From Cristatella mucedo (Eukaryota; Bryozoa; Phylactolaemata; Cristatellidae): a DNA stretch of 60,000 nucleotides. The stretch is taken from NCBI GenBank assembly GCA_009760855.2, contig WPIO01000022.1, forward strand, positions 3,720,501 to 3,780,500, read 5' to 3'. Shown here one piece after another: positions 31,757 to 43,249 of the stretch; positions within the stretch are counted from its first letter, which is position 1, and the number at the start of each line of letters is the position of its first letter. The notes under the pieces were generated by a model that searched no databases, was not told the origin of the DNA, and was given only the letters and a program-made list of their open reading frames with translations. A program made the position numbers and the translations under genes.

Positions 31757-32611
31757 ACAAAGGACTCACATCACAAGGACTCACAAAATGCTGCGAGAAG
31801 CAAATACGCGCGTTGCTTCTTTTTAAAAGTCAAGTCAGGCGATGTCGAGACGTCAGTCGCAAGTGAGTTGCAGGCTTTGGGGCATAATAACTAAAGGTAC
31901 GGTATCCAAAGAATTTGAGGCAGAGCTAAGCGACTCGAGTCAGTAGCGCAGGTGGTATATTAGTTGCTTTGCCCGGTGCTTAAGTAGTTCGGATGGATAG
32001 GCTAGCACTAGTGAGTTAAGTGAAGTAAAAGTGAGTGAAAAACTTTAAAGTCGATACTCTTTTGAGTGGAGGCTTGTTATTTTCGGCAGAAGTGTTTTGG
32101 TATGACTACTGTCGCACTCATGAAAGACAAATCTTTCTGCTGAGTTTTGCACCAACTGTAAGCGCCTGATTACACCAGCTGGTAGGCAGGCAAGGAGTCA
32201 GTTACAGAAGTCGAGACTGGATGTCACAAATATGTGGACCAATTTAGATGGAGTTTTCTTGTCTAAACATGCCCAAATTTTAGCTATGTTACGTAGGTGA
32301 AAGAAGGTAGACTTGAATGTGGAGTGAATTTGGTCGTCTAGTAATAGGTCGCCTATAAAGAGAAACACTTGGACTTTGTGCAGATGCTACATTGAGACAT
32401 TCTGGCGGAGCAGACTTCGAGCAGTAGCTTTTCAATTTCTGATTCCCACTTGGCTAGCCCATACATAGTAAGTTTGTTTTATTATCATTCAATTTAAGGA
32501 AGTTGGCTTCCATCCATGTGCGGATTTCAGCAATGTAGCAAGGGAGTTGAGAGAATTCGTCGTGCGGGAGGGCTGGGAGGGATCAAAGCAAAGAAACTCA
32601 CATGTGTTTCA

Positions 32612-32875
32612 TCTGTAGAGGCAGAACCAGGATTTTCAGGTTGGGACACCGGAGGTTCAAGCATCTTCCTACATGATGACATAGGTGCCACATAAAAACG
32701 ATTTATGAAAACAAAATACCGTTCCTTTTGACTCGTTTTATTTCTTTCGCGTCTTCGCACTGCTCCTGCCACTGGGGCCTGTGAAAATGTGCCCCAGGGT
32801 ATATGTACTTCCATCTGTTCACGGAGGGTAATTGGCCCCTTACGAACTGGCATCGCCACTGCCTTCACCACCAGT
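32612..32875. mobile_element. Small insertion in a LINE, probably a MITE
   Basis: About 260 bases not belonging to family A interrupt it. TCATCTG is found at both edges (32609-32615 region and 32877-32883). The left end reads GGCAGAACCAGGATTTTC, like the left end of the hAT-like element at 24893. Near the right edge CTGGCATCGCCACTG is its approximate inverse, but extra bases follow it, so the ends are not cleanly defined. Confidence 0.4.
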
Positions 32876-32959
32876 CATCTGCATAGATATGAAGGCCTTG
32901 ATTGTGCCTGACAATCACATTGGCAAGCGGGAAATATAAATTGTGAAAAGAAGCTTTCC

Positions 32960-34630
32960 AAGCATAATCACACAGTTTTAGCGAAAGCACAAAGGATTTT
33001 TAGTGGCGTATCGCAACGAGAATATGGGTGGAGCTGCAATATTAATCGAAATCAGCCTGGCAGCAATATTTTTCTTCAATAAGATAACAAGGCAGGCTTA
33101 TAATGCATATCGAAACGGAGCCACTAAAGTTAATAGCATAAGTCGAAAGTTAGTTTAATGTGACCCGTTGCATTTTGAAGTCTTGCAAAGTAATCGAATG
33201 GCTCCCACCACTCGTGCTGCAACATGGCAAGCGTCTGGAGCTAGCATTGCTTCATCCGCAAGAAAATTGGACACCTGATAGGCCACGCAGGTGAAAAGAT
33301 TCTAGGCGACCATAAAAAGTCGCTTGAATATATTTTATAAAGTACGTGAGGTGATTTAATTGAGACCCTATTGTAGCGAATCTTGTCTTCTCGCGTTGCA
33401 TCAGTTGCTCACTTCTCTGTAATTTAGAAACTTAAATGTGTGATTAGCAGGGAAATACTGAATAAAACTTTCATTAAGAGCTGCTAAAGACGATATTTAT
33501 ATCTATACATACACTGAGAAGCAAAGTGAACAATCTCGAAGCTGCTGCAATAGATTAATGAGAATTTCGACGATCTTATTTGATGCTTCTAATTCTACCA
33601 ATCCAGTAAAATAGCAGTAGCCAGCCAGCAATTAGGGAATATTTTTCCACTTTTTGATCAGCAAAAAATGATAAGATGACTTGAGAACCCCCTAAGCATT
33701 TTTCTGTTCTCGACATGGCGATGGCACAGTATAGGAGGGTACCCGGAGATAGTCGTAATGGATTCTATTACTGCCTTGTCCCCTTCATATGGGACGCTTG
33801 TGGAGTTGTGTCAAGCTGAAGCAATGGCACAGCCTCAGTCTTACTATTCAACAAAATGTGGTAATAATCTGAACGCCAAAGCTATATAACTATGCCTTAT
33901 AAGAACTTAAAAACTCCGAGACACAATGTGCCGTACACGTTCGTGTTGATGTTTGGTCGTTGAATCTCCTGAGATTCTGCAGTGAAAGGTTAAGAGCCAT
34001 CGACAATTCATTATTTTAAGATAACCCCTCAAATAATAAGTAATGAAATATTGAGATTAATTTGGTTTTTCCAGATTTTCTTAGCTATGCGGCCACTCAT
34101 AGAGATAGATTTATATTCACTGTTATACTAACCTGGCAATTTCAATTTCAACTCACTCACAGACCCCATTGTCAAGATCTTCGGGCCCTGATCCTATCCA
34201 AACGATAAGACTATAAAAGACTAACAGGTAAGCATCTGCTGAGGCCTAGTGAGGACGAGCCAGTGCAAATTTACTAAAAAAATGGAAAAATTAGAAAATG
34301 GTGGCAAAAGTTGCATTGTAATGGTTTTTCAACAAAAAAAACAATAAATCAAGATGTATACTAAGGTAACCTTTCACACTAGTGACAGCAACGTGAATAG
34401 ATATATAATATGAACTTGAGTCACAATTAGGCATCCTACTTATGCATTTTAATTGGCTTAAAATTTCAGCTGTGATAATAGCAAGTAACATTTTAGAATA
34501 CCACTTCTACTCCAGCGCAAAAAATACATTTAGGCTTTTCTATAAATGCTGCCTTTTTCTAATGCTCGTGTCAATCATACGGTATAATTGCAATTTATAA
34601 GTGGAAATTTAAGTGCAATAGTTCAGGCTT
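32960..34630. other. Intergenic AT-rich sequence, nothing recognised
   Basis: No open frame longer than about 65 codons and no repeat family is recognised. Confidence 0.45.
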
Positions 34631-34633
34631 TTT

Positions 34634-34721
34634 CTCAAGCGGCAAATGGTAAGTAGTCTCGATAGCTCAATTGCTAAAGCACCGGACCAATAAGTTAGTT
34701 GCATATCGTTTGCCGCTTGAG
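34634..34721 (+). repeat. 13-bp inverted repeat enclosing a tRNA 5'-half-like sequence
   Basis: CTCAAGCGGCAAA (34634-34646) and its exact complement (34709-34721) flank GTCTCGATAGCTCAATTGCT followed by AAAGCACCGGACC, which looks like the D-arm (A box) half of a tRNA. No T-arm (GGTTCGAATCC) follows, so it is not a functional tRNA. Confidence 0.5.
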
Positions 34722-34724
34722 GAG

Positions 34725-35298
34725 AAAATTTTTTCAGAGCTAAGTCACAATACAGATGGCCTTCAGTCGCTCTGTCTTTTTAAATAACAATTCTCCATGT
34801 TTGCTACTGTGCTTAATATGCGACGACGGTCAAATTTTCTAATTTATTGCTCATATATTCTTAACGCATTTCGATCTAATTTAAGGAAAATACACTCATT
34901 GCCTTACTCGTAATGAATCCCATTTAGTAGTAATTAAGCCATTAAAAAATTTTTCGTATAGTCCTCCGCTTTTTGTCAACTTAATTGGGTTTTCTCTAAT
35001 AGTCTCCCCTTTTTATCCAGTCATTCCATCAGGGAAAAAACTTTCTCTATTTAATTTGCCGCCTGTTATTTTCTCGTCACCTCTAAAGGCCAAAACATGT
35101 TTAGAGTTGCTTAACCTATCAATGCAAATATGTTAGTCTAACAAAGCAATATCCACAAACTATTCAAGTTTCTGTACTTAGAACATTTAAAACGCAAAAT
35201 CTATATATGCACTGAACTTTGTCTATCATTTACACTTCTTGTACACTTCAAAGAATTCACCAGCGAACTGCAGCAAAATGTACTTCGTAATCTGACTG

Positions 35299-35300
<2 letters not shown>
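34725..35300. other. Intergenic AT-rich sequence, nothing recognised
   Basis: AT-rich sequence with many T and A runs. No exon or repeat family seen. Confidence 0.4.
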
Positions 35301-35304
<4 letters not shown>

Positions 35305-35354
<50 letters not shown>

Positions 35355-35371
35355 GGGGGGAGAGAGAGAGA
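35305..35371. repeat. (GA)n microsatellite
   Basis: AG repeats with one G7 interruption, directly adjoining the SINE at 35400. Confidence 0.93.
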
Positions 35372-35399
35372 CTTAATCAAGATTTTGGAACGGCTCGCC

Positions 35400-35556
35400 T
35401 GATCTAAGAGCCTCTTTTTAATAGCGACAGAAGAGCCTTTACGGCTGTCATCGCCGCTAGCAGCACCGATAAAGGATCGCCCACCGCAGGATTTGAACCC
35501 ACGACCTGGGGATTGAGGTCGTGAAAAGTAGCCGCCTTACCTAATATGCCATCCCT
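35400..35556 (-). mobile_element. tRNA-derived SINE, well preserved
   Basis: On the - strand: TAAGGCGGCTACTTTTCACG, the arms CACGACCT/AGGTCGTG around an anticodon-like loop, GGGTTCAAATCCTGC (B box), GGTGGGCGATCCTTTATC, GGTGCTGCTAGCGGCGATGA, and GGCTCTTCTGTCGCTATTAA. This is the best copy for defining the family. Confidence 0.75.
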
Positions 35557-36234
35557 GCTCTCTTGTGACTGCTTGTTGAGCTGTCCTGTGCGGCATCTGG
35601 TTTATGAGCGAATACATAACTTATAGTGCGTTGCTTGATAGTATGAGGAAAATGTTGATGCTAGAAACTGCAATAGCATAAGCCGCAGGACATTAAACAG
35701 GCTTTTAAGTACGTTCTTATTATTATTCATCGTTGAGATACACTCATCGTTACTACATTATGTAAAGACGTCCTTAGAGATAATAAAAATCAAATCACAC
35801 TTTCTTTAATGCGGTTGTCCATGTATTGAACTGCCGAAAAAAAGTCCAGAAAGGTCTCGGATTAATTAATCTCACAATTGATATGCGAGAACGTAGCCCT
35901 TAACCTCTCCATCTACCAATCAATGGGCGGTTACATTGGAGCTATAAGCAAAGCACCATAGCCCAATGCACCAATGTTGGAACGTCTGTCTTCAATTTAC
36001 TCCACTACAACTCCACACCGCAAGTATGCATGGAAGCAAATAACCTGCCACGCATAAACTCACCTGAATCTCACTCTACGGCAATTTTCCGCGACATAAA
36101 CACCGATTCGGCGGCACAATCGTTAGAGGCAAGCTACTAAATTAGCATGTTAGCCTGGCAAAATAAAAAGCGATGAACGAAATGGCGAGTTTGTAGCGAG
36201 CTGTCGGGGTTGCTGCTAAGCTCTAGCCAGCATT

Positions 36235-36238
<4 letters not shown>

Positions 36239-36309
<71 letters not shown>
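36239..36309. repeat. (GA)n microsatellite
   Basis: About 35 uninterrupted GA units. The Arg/Glu and Ser/Leu dipeptide frames are artefacts. Confidence 0.95.
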
Positions 36310-36311
<2 letters not shown>

Positions 36312-38390
36312 GCAATACAAGTACATAGCGGCGAACATAAATTGCACTCGAGGACCGAGCTAATCCTAATCGACGTTCGTTGTGCATTCTAGTTGTGCTT
36401 CTTCGGTTGAAGCAATGCAATCAGCAATGACAGCCTTTCGTGGACTGTTTGTTCTAGATTCTTCTTGAGGTCTATTCCATATAACCACGTCAGCAAACAC
36501 AAATTTACAGTCAACCGACACCATAAGCATACAAATATGAACCGATTCCTGCCTTTTATAACATTAACTTGATTTTATTAATGACTTCTAAGATTTAAAG
36601 TCGCAGACAAAGTCTTCTGGGGAGACCTGAGCTGAAACACGTGCAACTTTTGTGCTGCTCGATCGACACTAAGGCGAAACTAAGGAATTGTTTATTCTTT
36701 CTAAAGATGGATTAGTGCACTAAAAAAAGTCTGAAAGATTTTCTTCGAAAACGAAGATAGTAGTGTCTCGTTTCCGCAATTTCCTAATATTCGTGCAATC
36801 GTTTAATCGCATGTTTAAGCCTATCGTAAACTCTTAGTGTCTACTTCTTTCACAATTCAAAGCCGTCAAAAAATCTCTAAACTGCAAATCTTTCCTGCGC
36901 AAATTCAAAGATCCAGTATCACCGCATGTGGTTTGATGGCTTTAAATTCTGCAGTTTGATTACAGGACTCGCGCAATAGATTTCTGATGGCGGCATAGTT
37001 AGAGCTAAAATTCAATTCATGCAACCTTTTAACGACTCGCACAATATTTTAGCTGCATAATCTTTAACTCTTAGTGATTACATTTTTAGTTCTGCATTCT
37101 TATTTCGTTTGCAATAATGGGTCAAGATCCGAGTGTTAAGGTTAAGTTGTCTGGCTTGTGATACAGAGCGCATGCATGTACAATTATAGTGTGATCTTCT
37201 CAGCTGAGGCTAGCTGATTTCTAACGAATTAAAATAGAATTGAACGTACGCACGTCATCTCTGCCTGTCAAGTTACAAAAAAGGGTTATTGTCTTCAAAG
37301 TGTCTGGAGGGGGCTTCAAGTTTATTATTGTGTAATTTGTTATACCAATTTAAATTAAATGTGGAGCTGCGAAGTAAATGGGCCAACTATGAGGCTTTAA
37401 AGAGCAAATAATTAATATCATATTTTCATTGATCGCCCTGCTTTTTCTCTATTTGTGTGAGGCCATGCGCACCAGATCTCTTCGCTTTGGTGCACTGATA
37501 TGAGTAAACTCGATCGTGTGGGGCGCTGCGGCCAAGTAAGTAACTGATTCCTACTTGTCTGCATTTGTCCGCATCTACGTGGACCATTTAATTACTTCCC
37601 GCCTTCATGCACTTGTGGGAAGGGTGAGATAGGCAAGCTCTTCTAGCTTCAATCTGTATTAAAATATTTGAAATATCTGTCGTCGATGACTGCAACACCT
37701 TGCACTTCAATACAATGTATGCTCATGCTGGCGGCCAGTGTTCTCATAGAATGCAAAGGATTTTTTTAGAATACCTTTCCTGTTTTTTCACTATCACCTT
37801 GCTTAAATTTAGCACATTAATAAAAAATAGTTTTTATTTTATTTTTAATCTTTCTATGACAGCCTATTGCTTAATGTACCCCGTGATAAGACCCGGTATC
37901 GCGACTCATCTAATATCCTTGATTTCAGGAAACGACCCCGAATTTGGCACAAGCGTTTAGCAGGCTGGTTAGAGAGTTGGCAGCAACCCGTCAGCAGTAA
38001 CTAGGAGTTCACCTAGCTTCGTATAACTTAATAATATTTTCATACCTTTTTGTGGCAGGATGTAGACTTGCAGGTAAATGGAGCTATTTATTGTATTATA
38101 TGGCCAGGATATTGAGATTGACATCCAACTCTGAGCCCCACCTTTTGAAAGATGAGTAGCAAGTTATATAATAATTTTTCCGCATCCAAGAAACCTAGAG
38201 AGCAATACTTTTCAAAGCGAAACAATGTAGCTGATCATCGTATGTATCGCATCGAACACTCTAACCTTCGGATTAGACTGAAACAGCCAAAAAGAGAAGA
38301 GAAGAGAACAGCGTGACAGAGAGAACGATGGGGGAATTAATGAAGGAGAACAGATAGAGGAAAGAAGAGAAAGAGGATAGGACAGAGAAA
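36310..38390. other. Intergenic, nothing recognised
   Basis: No convincing exon. The 86-codon frame at 37700-37960 is hydrophobic, AT-driven and without splice or motif support. Confidence 0.4.
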
Positions 38391-38397
38391 TAGGAAG

Positions 38398-38434
<37 letters not shown>
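38398..38434. repeat. (GA)n microsatellite
   Basis: About 17 GA units inside a longer purine-rich strand (38290-38434). The Ser/Leu frames on the - strand are artefacts. Confidence 0.92.
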
Positions 38435-38435
<1 letters not shown>

Positions 38436-39056
38436 GAGGAATGAGACTGAGCCGCAGCAATCAGATGGCAAGTTAAATTTGCCAAATTTGAGCGAACCAT
38501 TCGTATTCCTAGCTTCCTTCAGTGGTGCCTCCGGCAGGCTCATTCTTTTGTCGTCGTTGTTAGGCTTTGCCTACCATCTCCTTGAGTCTGGAAAGATGCG
38601 GTGTGCGGCTTGCGAACTAAACTGACTTGTGGGTCAGCCATCTCATTCACCCAGGCAAAGTGCCCACAATTGACTTTTCTATCGTAATCTTGAAATGATA
38701 ATTGATGACCATAAAAAACATTAGCAGTGAAGTGTTGAGAAATTCTAATGCTCATGCTATGTAATTATTCTAGCATGCATAGCCGAGAGAAACAATATTC
38801 TTCTTTTCAGCCTCCTCGCATCGATTTCATAGAATAGCTGCCCTCAAAGTGTTGATAGCTGATAAAAAGTTGAGAATCTAAAGTGTTTGCCACAAAAAAT
38901 CACAGCAGCGATTTCGAGATCTCAGTCACAGATGCTGAGTATTGCAGCTCTGGTTTGGGATGGGGCTCGTTTTAGGCACTCTTTAGCTGGCTATGTCGTC
39001 TCCAGTGGTGCCTATATAGCTCTGTCTGAAAAACTCTTAAAGCCGTAAGGACTAAT

Positions 39057-39200
39057 GTAATGTAATATATCTCTATTTCCGTCTGTAACTCAGCAAAGTA
39101 ACCGTGTGTTACGAAGGGCGCTGTTCCATTGCGAACTGTACGCGATGGCCAGCAAGCTCATCTCACTTTGCCGAAACCAGAGTGGCAGAGCTTAGGGCAA
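39057..39200 (-). mobile_element. Diverged family B-like LINE 3' end
   Basis: TGTAATGTAAT tail units are followed by ATATCTC...CGTCTGTAACTCAGCAAAGT, aligning with the family B end (ATCTCCGTCAGTAACTCCAC) but with many changes and insertions. The inner boundary is uncertain. Confidence 0.5.
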
Positions 39201-39976
39201 TGCATTGCAAAAACAATTTGCTAAAGAGGTAGTAGAGAATTACAGCTTAAAATGGAAGACGTTCACCATCTAAGAATTGCAAAAGAGCCTTGCCTTCGTC
39301 AGGGAATCGATAGACAAGCACCTGTCGCCAAAGTAGATTAGTGAAAGAAAAAGAGAGACAGCTCTGATGTTTTGCTTTGGAGTGCCTAAGGTAGGAGGAG
39401 GCCGAGTATTGGCGTCCTTAGTGTCTCAGATAGTGTGGGAAGGAGCTCAGTAGGGCGGGCCTTAAAAAATACTGTGAATTTTCGTTTGTATTACACCTTA
39501 GCCCTGTTCAGCTAAGAAGATAAGTGATTTAACTTGAAGGCCCTACAGACGACTCAAACCTGGAATCTGGATATCTATCATGAACATTTTTATACTAAAC
39601 ACATTGTCATCCTTGCTTATATCCATGTCTCCGTATCTCACATTAGATAAAAAAAACTGTCAGTGCTCGGGCTTTCGTTGATAGGCACCGAAAGTTAGTA
39701 ACTCGCCTTTGGCTTCGGTCAGTGCCTACAACGCCCTTGCTTAATTTAATTATCAGGTTTAGATTCATCAGCTCCGCTCAGTTGCCTCCTGTGCCCCAGT
39801 GAACTACTATTATTTTTTATTCGTGGGTGCTTTGCGTAGGTACCTATGCACGATTCAATGCAAGTTACAAGCCAAAGGTCTTACTGACAAGGGACCCTGA
39901 GTATTTTCTTGTGTTCTTAAGCGTAAATATCTAGGAAATACAGGTATATTAGTCTCACGATCGACTAATTATTTAT

Positions 39977-40019
39977 GGTACCTTTCAAAAGACAAAAGGG
40001 TACCTTTCAAAAGACAAAA
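39977..40019. repeat. 21-bp tandem duplication
   Basis: GGTACCTTTCAAAAGACAAA occurs at 39977 and 39999, exact, separated by one base. Confidence 0.9.
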
Positions 40020-40417
40020 TATGTAATTGAGATCTGAGGTTTGACTATTTCCACATAAAAGCATTTGAAAAAGATTAGGTAAACCATGTCTAACCGGGAA
40101 TTAAAATTGAAACAACTAATCTAAACATAAAACCTTTAACGCCATCTACATCATACATGACTTGTGTCTCACTTTTTTAATCTTGGTACATCGGAGTACA
40201 TGTTTAGGGTTTGTTTATGTACATCCTTGTGACGTTCAAGCAGTTTCATTTACAGTTTGGCTTTGTACCTTGTAAATTTTAAATTCAATAACTTGACCAG
40301 TACTTGGTGGATTAACTTGTAATCTTAAAGGTGAGTTTCGCTCTGCTTTACACTACAGCAGGATTTCATGTTTGATTTCGTTGGTATAATTTTTTCTATG
40401 CATCTCCCTGTTTTCAG

Positions 40418-40583
40418 GTATTAGAATTCAAGAGCTTTTGTATTTTGAAAGGTTCCAGAAAGTATCTCGCAGTGAAACTAATTTAGCGCCTGCAACTAAG
40501 AGAAATACTGACATAATTTCTGGAAGACCGGTTGAGGTTGTCCTGGAAACTGACTCACCACAGCATCTGGAGCTGATAATCAG
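40418..40583 (+). CDS. Candidate internal exon of an unidentified gene
   Basis: The segment is 166 bases between an acceptor (CTCCCTGTTTTCAG) and a donor (CAG/GTAAGCC). It is fully open in one frame over 54 codons (starts IRIQELLYFERFQKV, ends EVVLETDSPQHLELIIR). The acceptor is phase 1 and the donor phase 2. The composition reads like real protein, with charged and hydrophobic residues alternating and no low complexity. I recognise no domain. No partner exon could be linked: 48613 has an acceptor with an open segment after it, but its phase does not match. It is either one exon of a long-intron gene or a chance coincidence of good splice sites. Confidence 0.42.
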
Positions 40584-40811
40584 GTAAGCCTCAGGTTCTG
40601 GTCGCCGGCAATCCGGAGCATATCTCAGCTAGCCGATACGTGTAGCAGATAGTGCACTTCGTTGCCTTATTAGGTGCCAAAATTAAAGGATATATTTTAA
40701 TGAATTGATGCTGGTCGTCGCCTGCTTATCTGAGCTATTGGTGCTGTAGGTTTTGAGCACGCTTGTTGGTGCATTATTTAATCAGACATCAGTTGCCTGC
40801 ACATATATGGA

Positions 40812-40842
40812 GGCGCACTAAAGGCGCACTAAAGGCGCACTA
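40812..40842. repeat. 11-bp tandem repeat
   Basis: GGCGCACTAAA is present nearly three times in a row. Confidence 0.9.
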
Positions 40843-41544
40843 TTATATGAGATACCAGCCACATGGCACCGCATTCAACTGTGGCGTTAGTTTTACTTAT
40901 CAGCGAGTTAATACAATTACAGCATTTCACCTCTATGTATTGCAGGATAGGAGTTTTGACTAAACACTGGCCTGCGGCCGCCAGTGTCCCTATCAAGATT
41001 TTCGCGAGCTATTAGTGGTAGTATGCCTCTTGCAATTGTACGAACATTAATCTTCTGCTTATTCAGAAAATTACGATCTCAGATTATAAAGTGCCTTGCG
41101 AATTTTGGAACGGGCCATCTGGTTGCTGTTGCTCAGAGAAGGCACACGAAGCTACAGACGAGGGACTAAAAAGAATGGCACGTCCTACTTCATGTGAGAA
41201 AGTATCTTCAGAAAGGTAATTCCAAGTAAATGTCCCACGCTCACCTTTCCTCGGCGGTAGGACCAGCTAAGCTCTTACGTTACGAATGCACTGCAACAGT
41301 TCCTCAACTAATAAAGTCGTTAGCCGCAAATATAGTGTACTTAAATGGTGGTCAGACGCAGACGCATGGCAAACGTAAGCGGAACTGGCGCCTCGAAGCA
41401 TGGCACGGCGAACCGTAGTTATTGCTTCGATTCATGCAGTAATGCTGATGGCAGCAGATTAGTCTCAATCAATAACGCTCATACCTGTATTATAACAAGT
41501 CTTTGTCATTAATTTAGATCAATCTATTCGAAAGCTGCAGCTGG

Positions 41545-41815
41545 CTAAAAATAATCTTAAACACATCTGTTTATCGCAACACTTATTGAATCCTTCTGAA
41601 ATTTGTCCTTTATGACGGCATGCGTGCTGACACTACGTCATACTACCATCAACCATATTTTACATGTCGGTACTGGGCATGTCACCTCTAACCATACTAT
41701 GCTTATTAAAATTTTCCTATAATTCCTAACCATTTGATCAAGTTTTTTTCATAGCATATATAAAGTGCCTAGAAATAGATTAACTCCTCCGATGGCGCTA
41801 TGCAAAAATGTTACT
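41545..41815 (+). mobile_element. Old family A LINE 3' UTR
   Basis: Degraded but colinear with the family A UTR: CATCTGTTTATCGCAACA, GCATGCGTGCTGACAC, GGGCATGTCACCTCTAACCA, then AAAGTGCCTAGAAATAGATT and GATGGCGCTATGC. It lacks a clear (ATT)n tail. Confidence 0.65.
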
Positions 41816-41903
41816 GTTACATCTACGCAGCATTGCCTATAGCCTGGCAAGCATTAGTCTGAAGCCCAAAGCAAGGCTAACTAAACATTGCACGAAAGTG
41901 AGT

Positions 41904-41932
41904 TCATATATATGTATATATATATATATATA
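41904..41932. repeat. (TA)n tract
   Basis: A short TA repeat, beside a small further remnant of a LINE terminus at about 41955-42000. Confidence 0.85.
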
Positions 41933-42805
41933 CTAATTTAGTTAAGAGTATTTTTTAAAGAGAACTTAATCTCCATCCAGGCTCTCTGCAAATTCTCTTG
42001 ACTTCAACTTACTCTATTCACTCCAGTCCACTATCTTTAAAGTTAAAGGCGAGCACTTTAGCCCTTGGCCAAACCAATTCAAGCCACCTAAACCATAGAT
42101 CCGTACATATCCGGATCATATAGGTGAAAAGTAAGGAACCGCTAATAAGCTCTAAATCTATAGTAATCTGGCTGACGTGTAGCATGCTAGCATTTCCTTA
42201 GATTGGCCGGCCGGCCTCTCCGGTAACGCAAGAATTCTGAACAGTAGCAAGGGACTGGGGCGGCTTTGCTTTGCTTTGCTAGGCCGGTCCCATGCTGATT
42301 GGCTGGCAGCAGGTGCCCTAATTCCAGGATCGCAAGCAAACATCCGCAAAACCGGACAGCGATTGCTGTCGCTTGCTGCATTTGGCGTCGAACCGACTCT
42401 TATCAGGCTCGCTTAGGTAGCTAGCGATCGAGGCTGCCCACCGGATCAAAATGTTCTCTTCGCACAAGGTGCTTGTAATTACAAGGTCCATTATATAGTC
42501 GTATTGTGGATTTTTGCACCGTCACTAAATCTCTACTTCCAGGGGCATCGTATGACGTCAGGGACGGACAATGGCTAACCAACGGACTAGCTAGCAAACC
42601 TAGCTTTAAAAGGTTGGACATAGAGGTAACTTATTTCCCAAAACGTTTTCGACGCAACTATAGCCACAAGCCTGAATTAATTTTAATTAAAAACTCAAAT
42701 TTATTGAGTAAATTATCTTTTTTTTACTTAATATCTGTTAAATGATACAGTAATATAGCTTAAGTTATGATTTCATGTTAACGCGAAACAGTTCATTATT
42801 AGCTC

Positions 42806-42955
42806 CTGGATAGGGGTAGGTGCTCGCTCTTCACGACCCAGGTAGTTTGTTCGAGTCCTGCAGTGGGCGATACTTTATTCCAGCTACAAGCGGTGGTGAC
42901 AGCCATTAGGCCTCTTCTGCTTTTATATAATTGAGGCTGTTAAATCAGCTTGCCT
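42806..42955 (+). mobile_element. tRNA-derived SINE
   Basis: GGATAGGGGTAGGTGCTCGC (A-box region), CTTCACGACC, TTGTTCGAGTCCTGCAG (B box), GGGCGATACTTTATTCC, CAAGCGGTGGTGACAGCC, CCTCTTCTGCTTTTATA and GGCTGTTAAATCAGC follow in family order on the + strand. Confidence 0.68.
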
Positions 42956-43249
42956 TTTTGTACGGTAAATTTCCTCTCTTCAAAATCTCGAGCAAGGGCT
43001 TTTCAGGCTAAAAAAATTGATACTTTCCACGATTTCGGGAGAACGCAAAGCTTCGCGGTGAAAGTCGCTCGAAAGTTGCTCACAGGGACTTTTCGACTCA
43101 CTTGGCAAAAAATAAATGTACACCCCCTTTGCAGAGCGTTAAGAAGAGCGCTGAGCAAGACCTTGGAGCCATTAAAAAAAATCTCCTTAGAAACTGCGGT
43201 TCTCTCTTTCAGAGCAATAACAGATCCGTCTGAAACACCAACCTTGAAC

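Larger units (their letters stand above)
30779..32960 (-). mobile_element. Family A LINE interrupted by two later insertions
   Basis: 30779-30911 is the 3' UTR/terminus (AAATCTCTTTCAAGGCATTTTAC). 31700-32610 continues with 3' UTR (GTGCACAGTGTGAACACGCA), ORF2 C-terminus and RT thumb, and 32876-32960 carries the YADD-adjacent block (TCATCTGCATAGATATGAAG). Between them lie family B plus TA repeats (30912-31699) and a small unrelated insert (about 32612-32875). It is heavily mutated. Confidence 0.78.

Noticed and set aside
32527-32871. 114-codon - strand frame
   Set aside because: Crosses a LINE/insertion junction; only its last ~25 residues are LINE ORF2 and the rest is non-coding insert.
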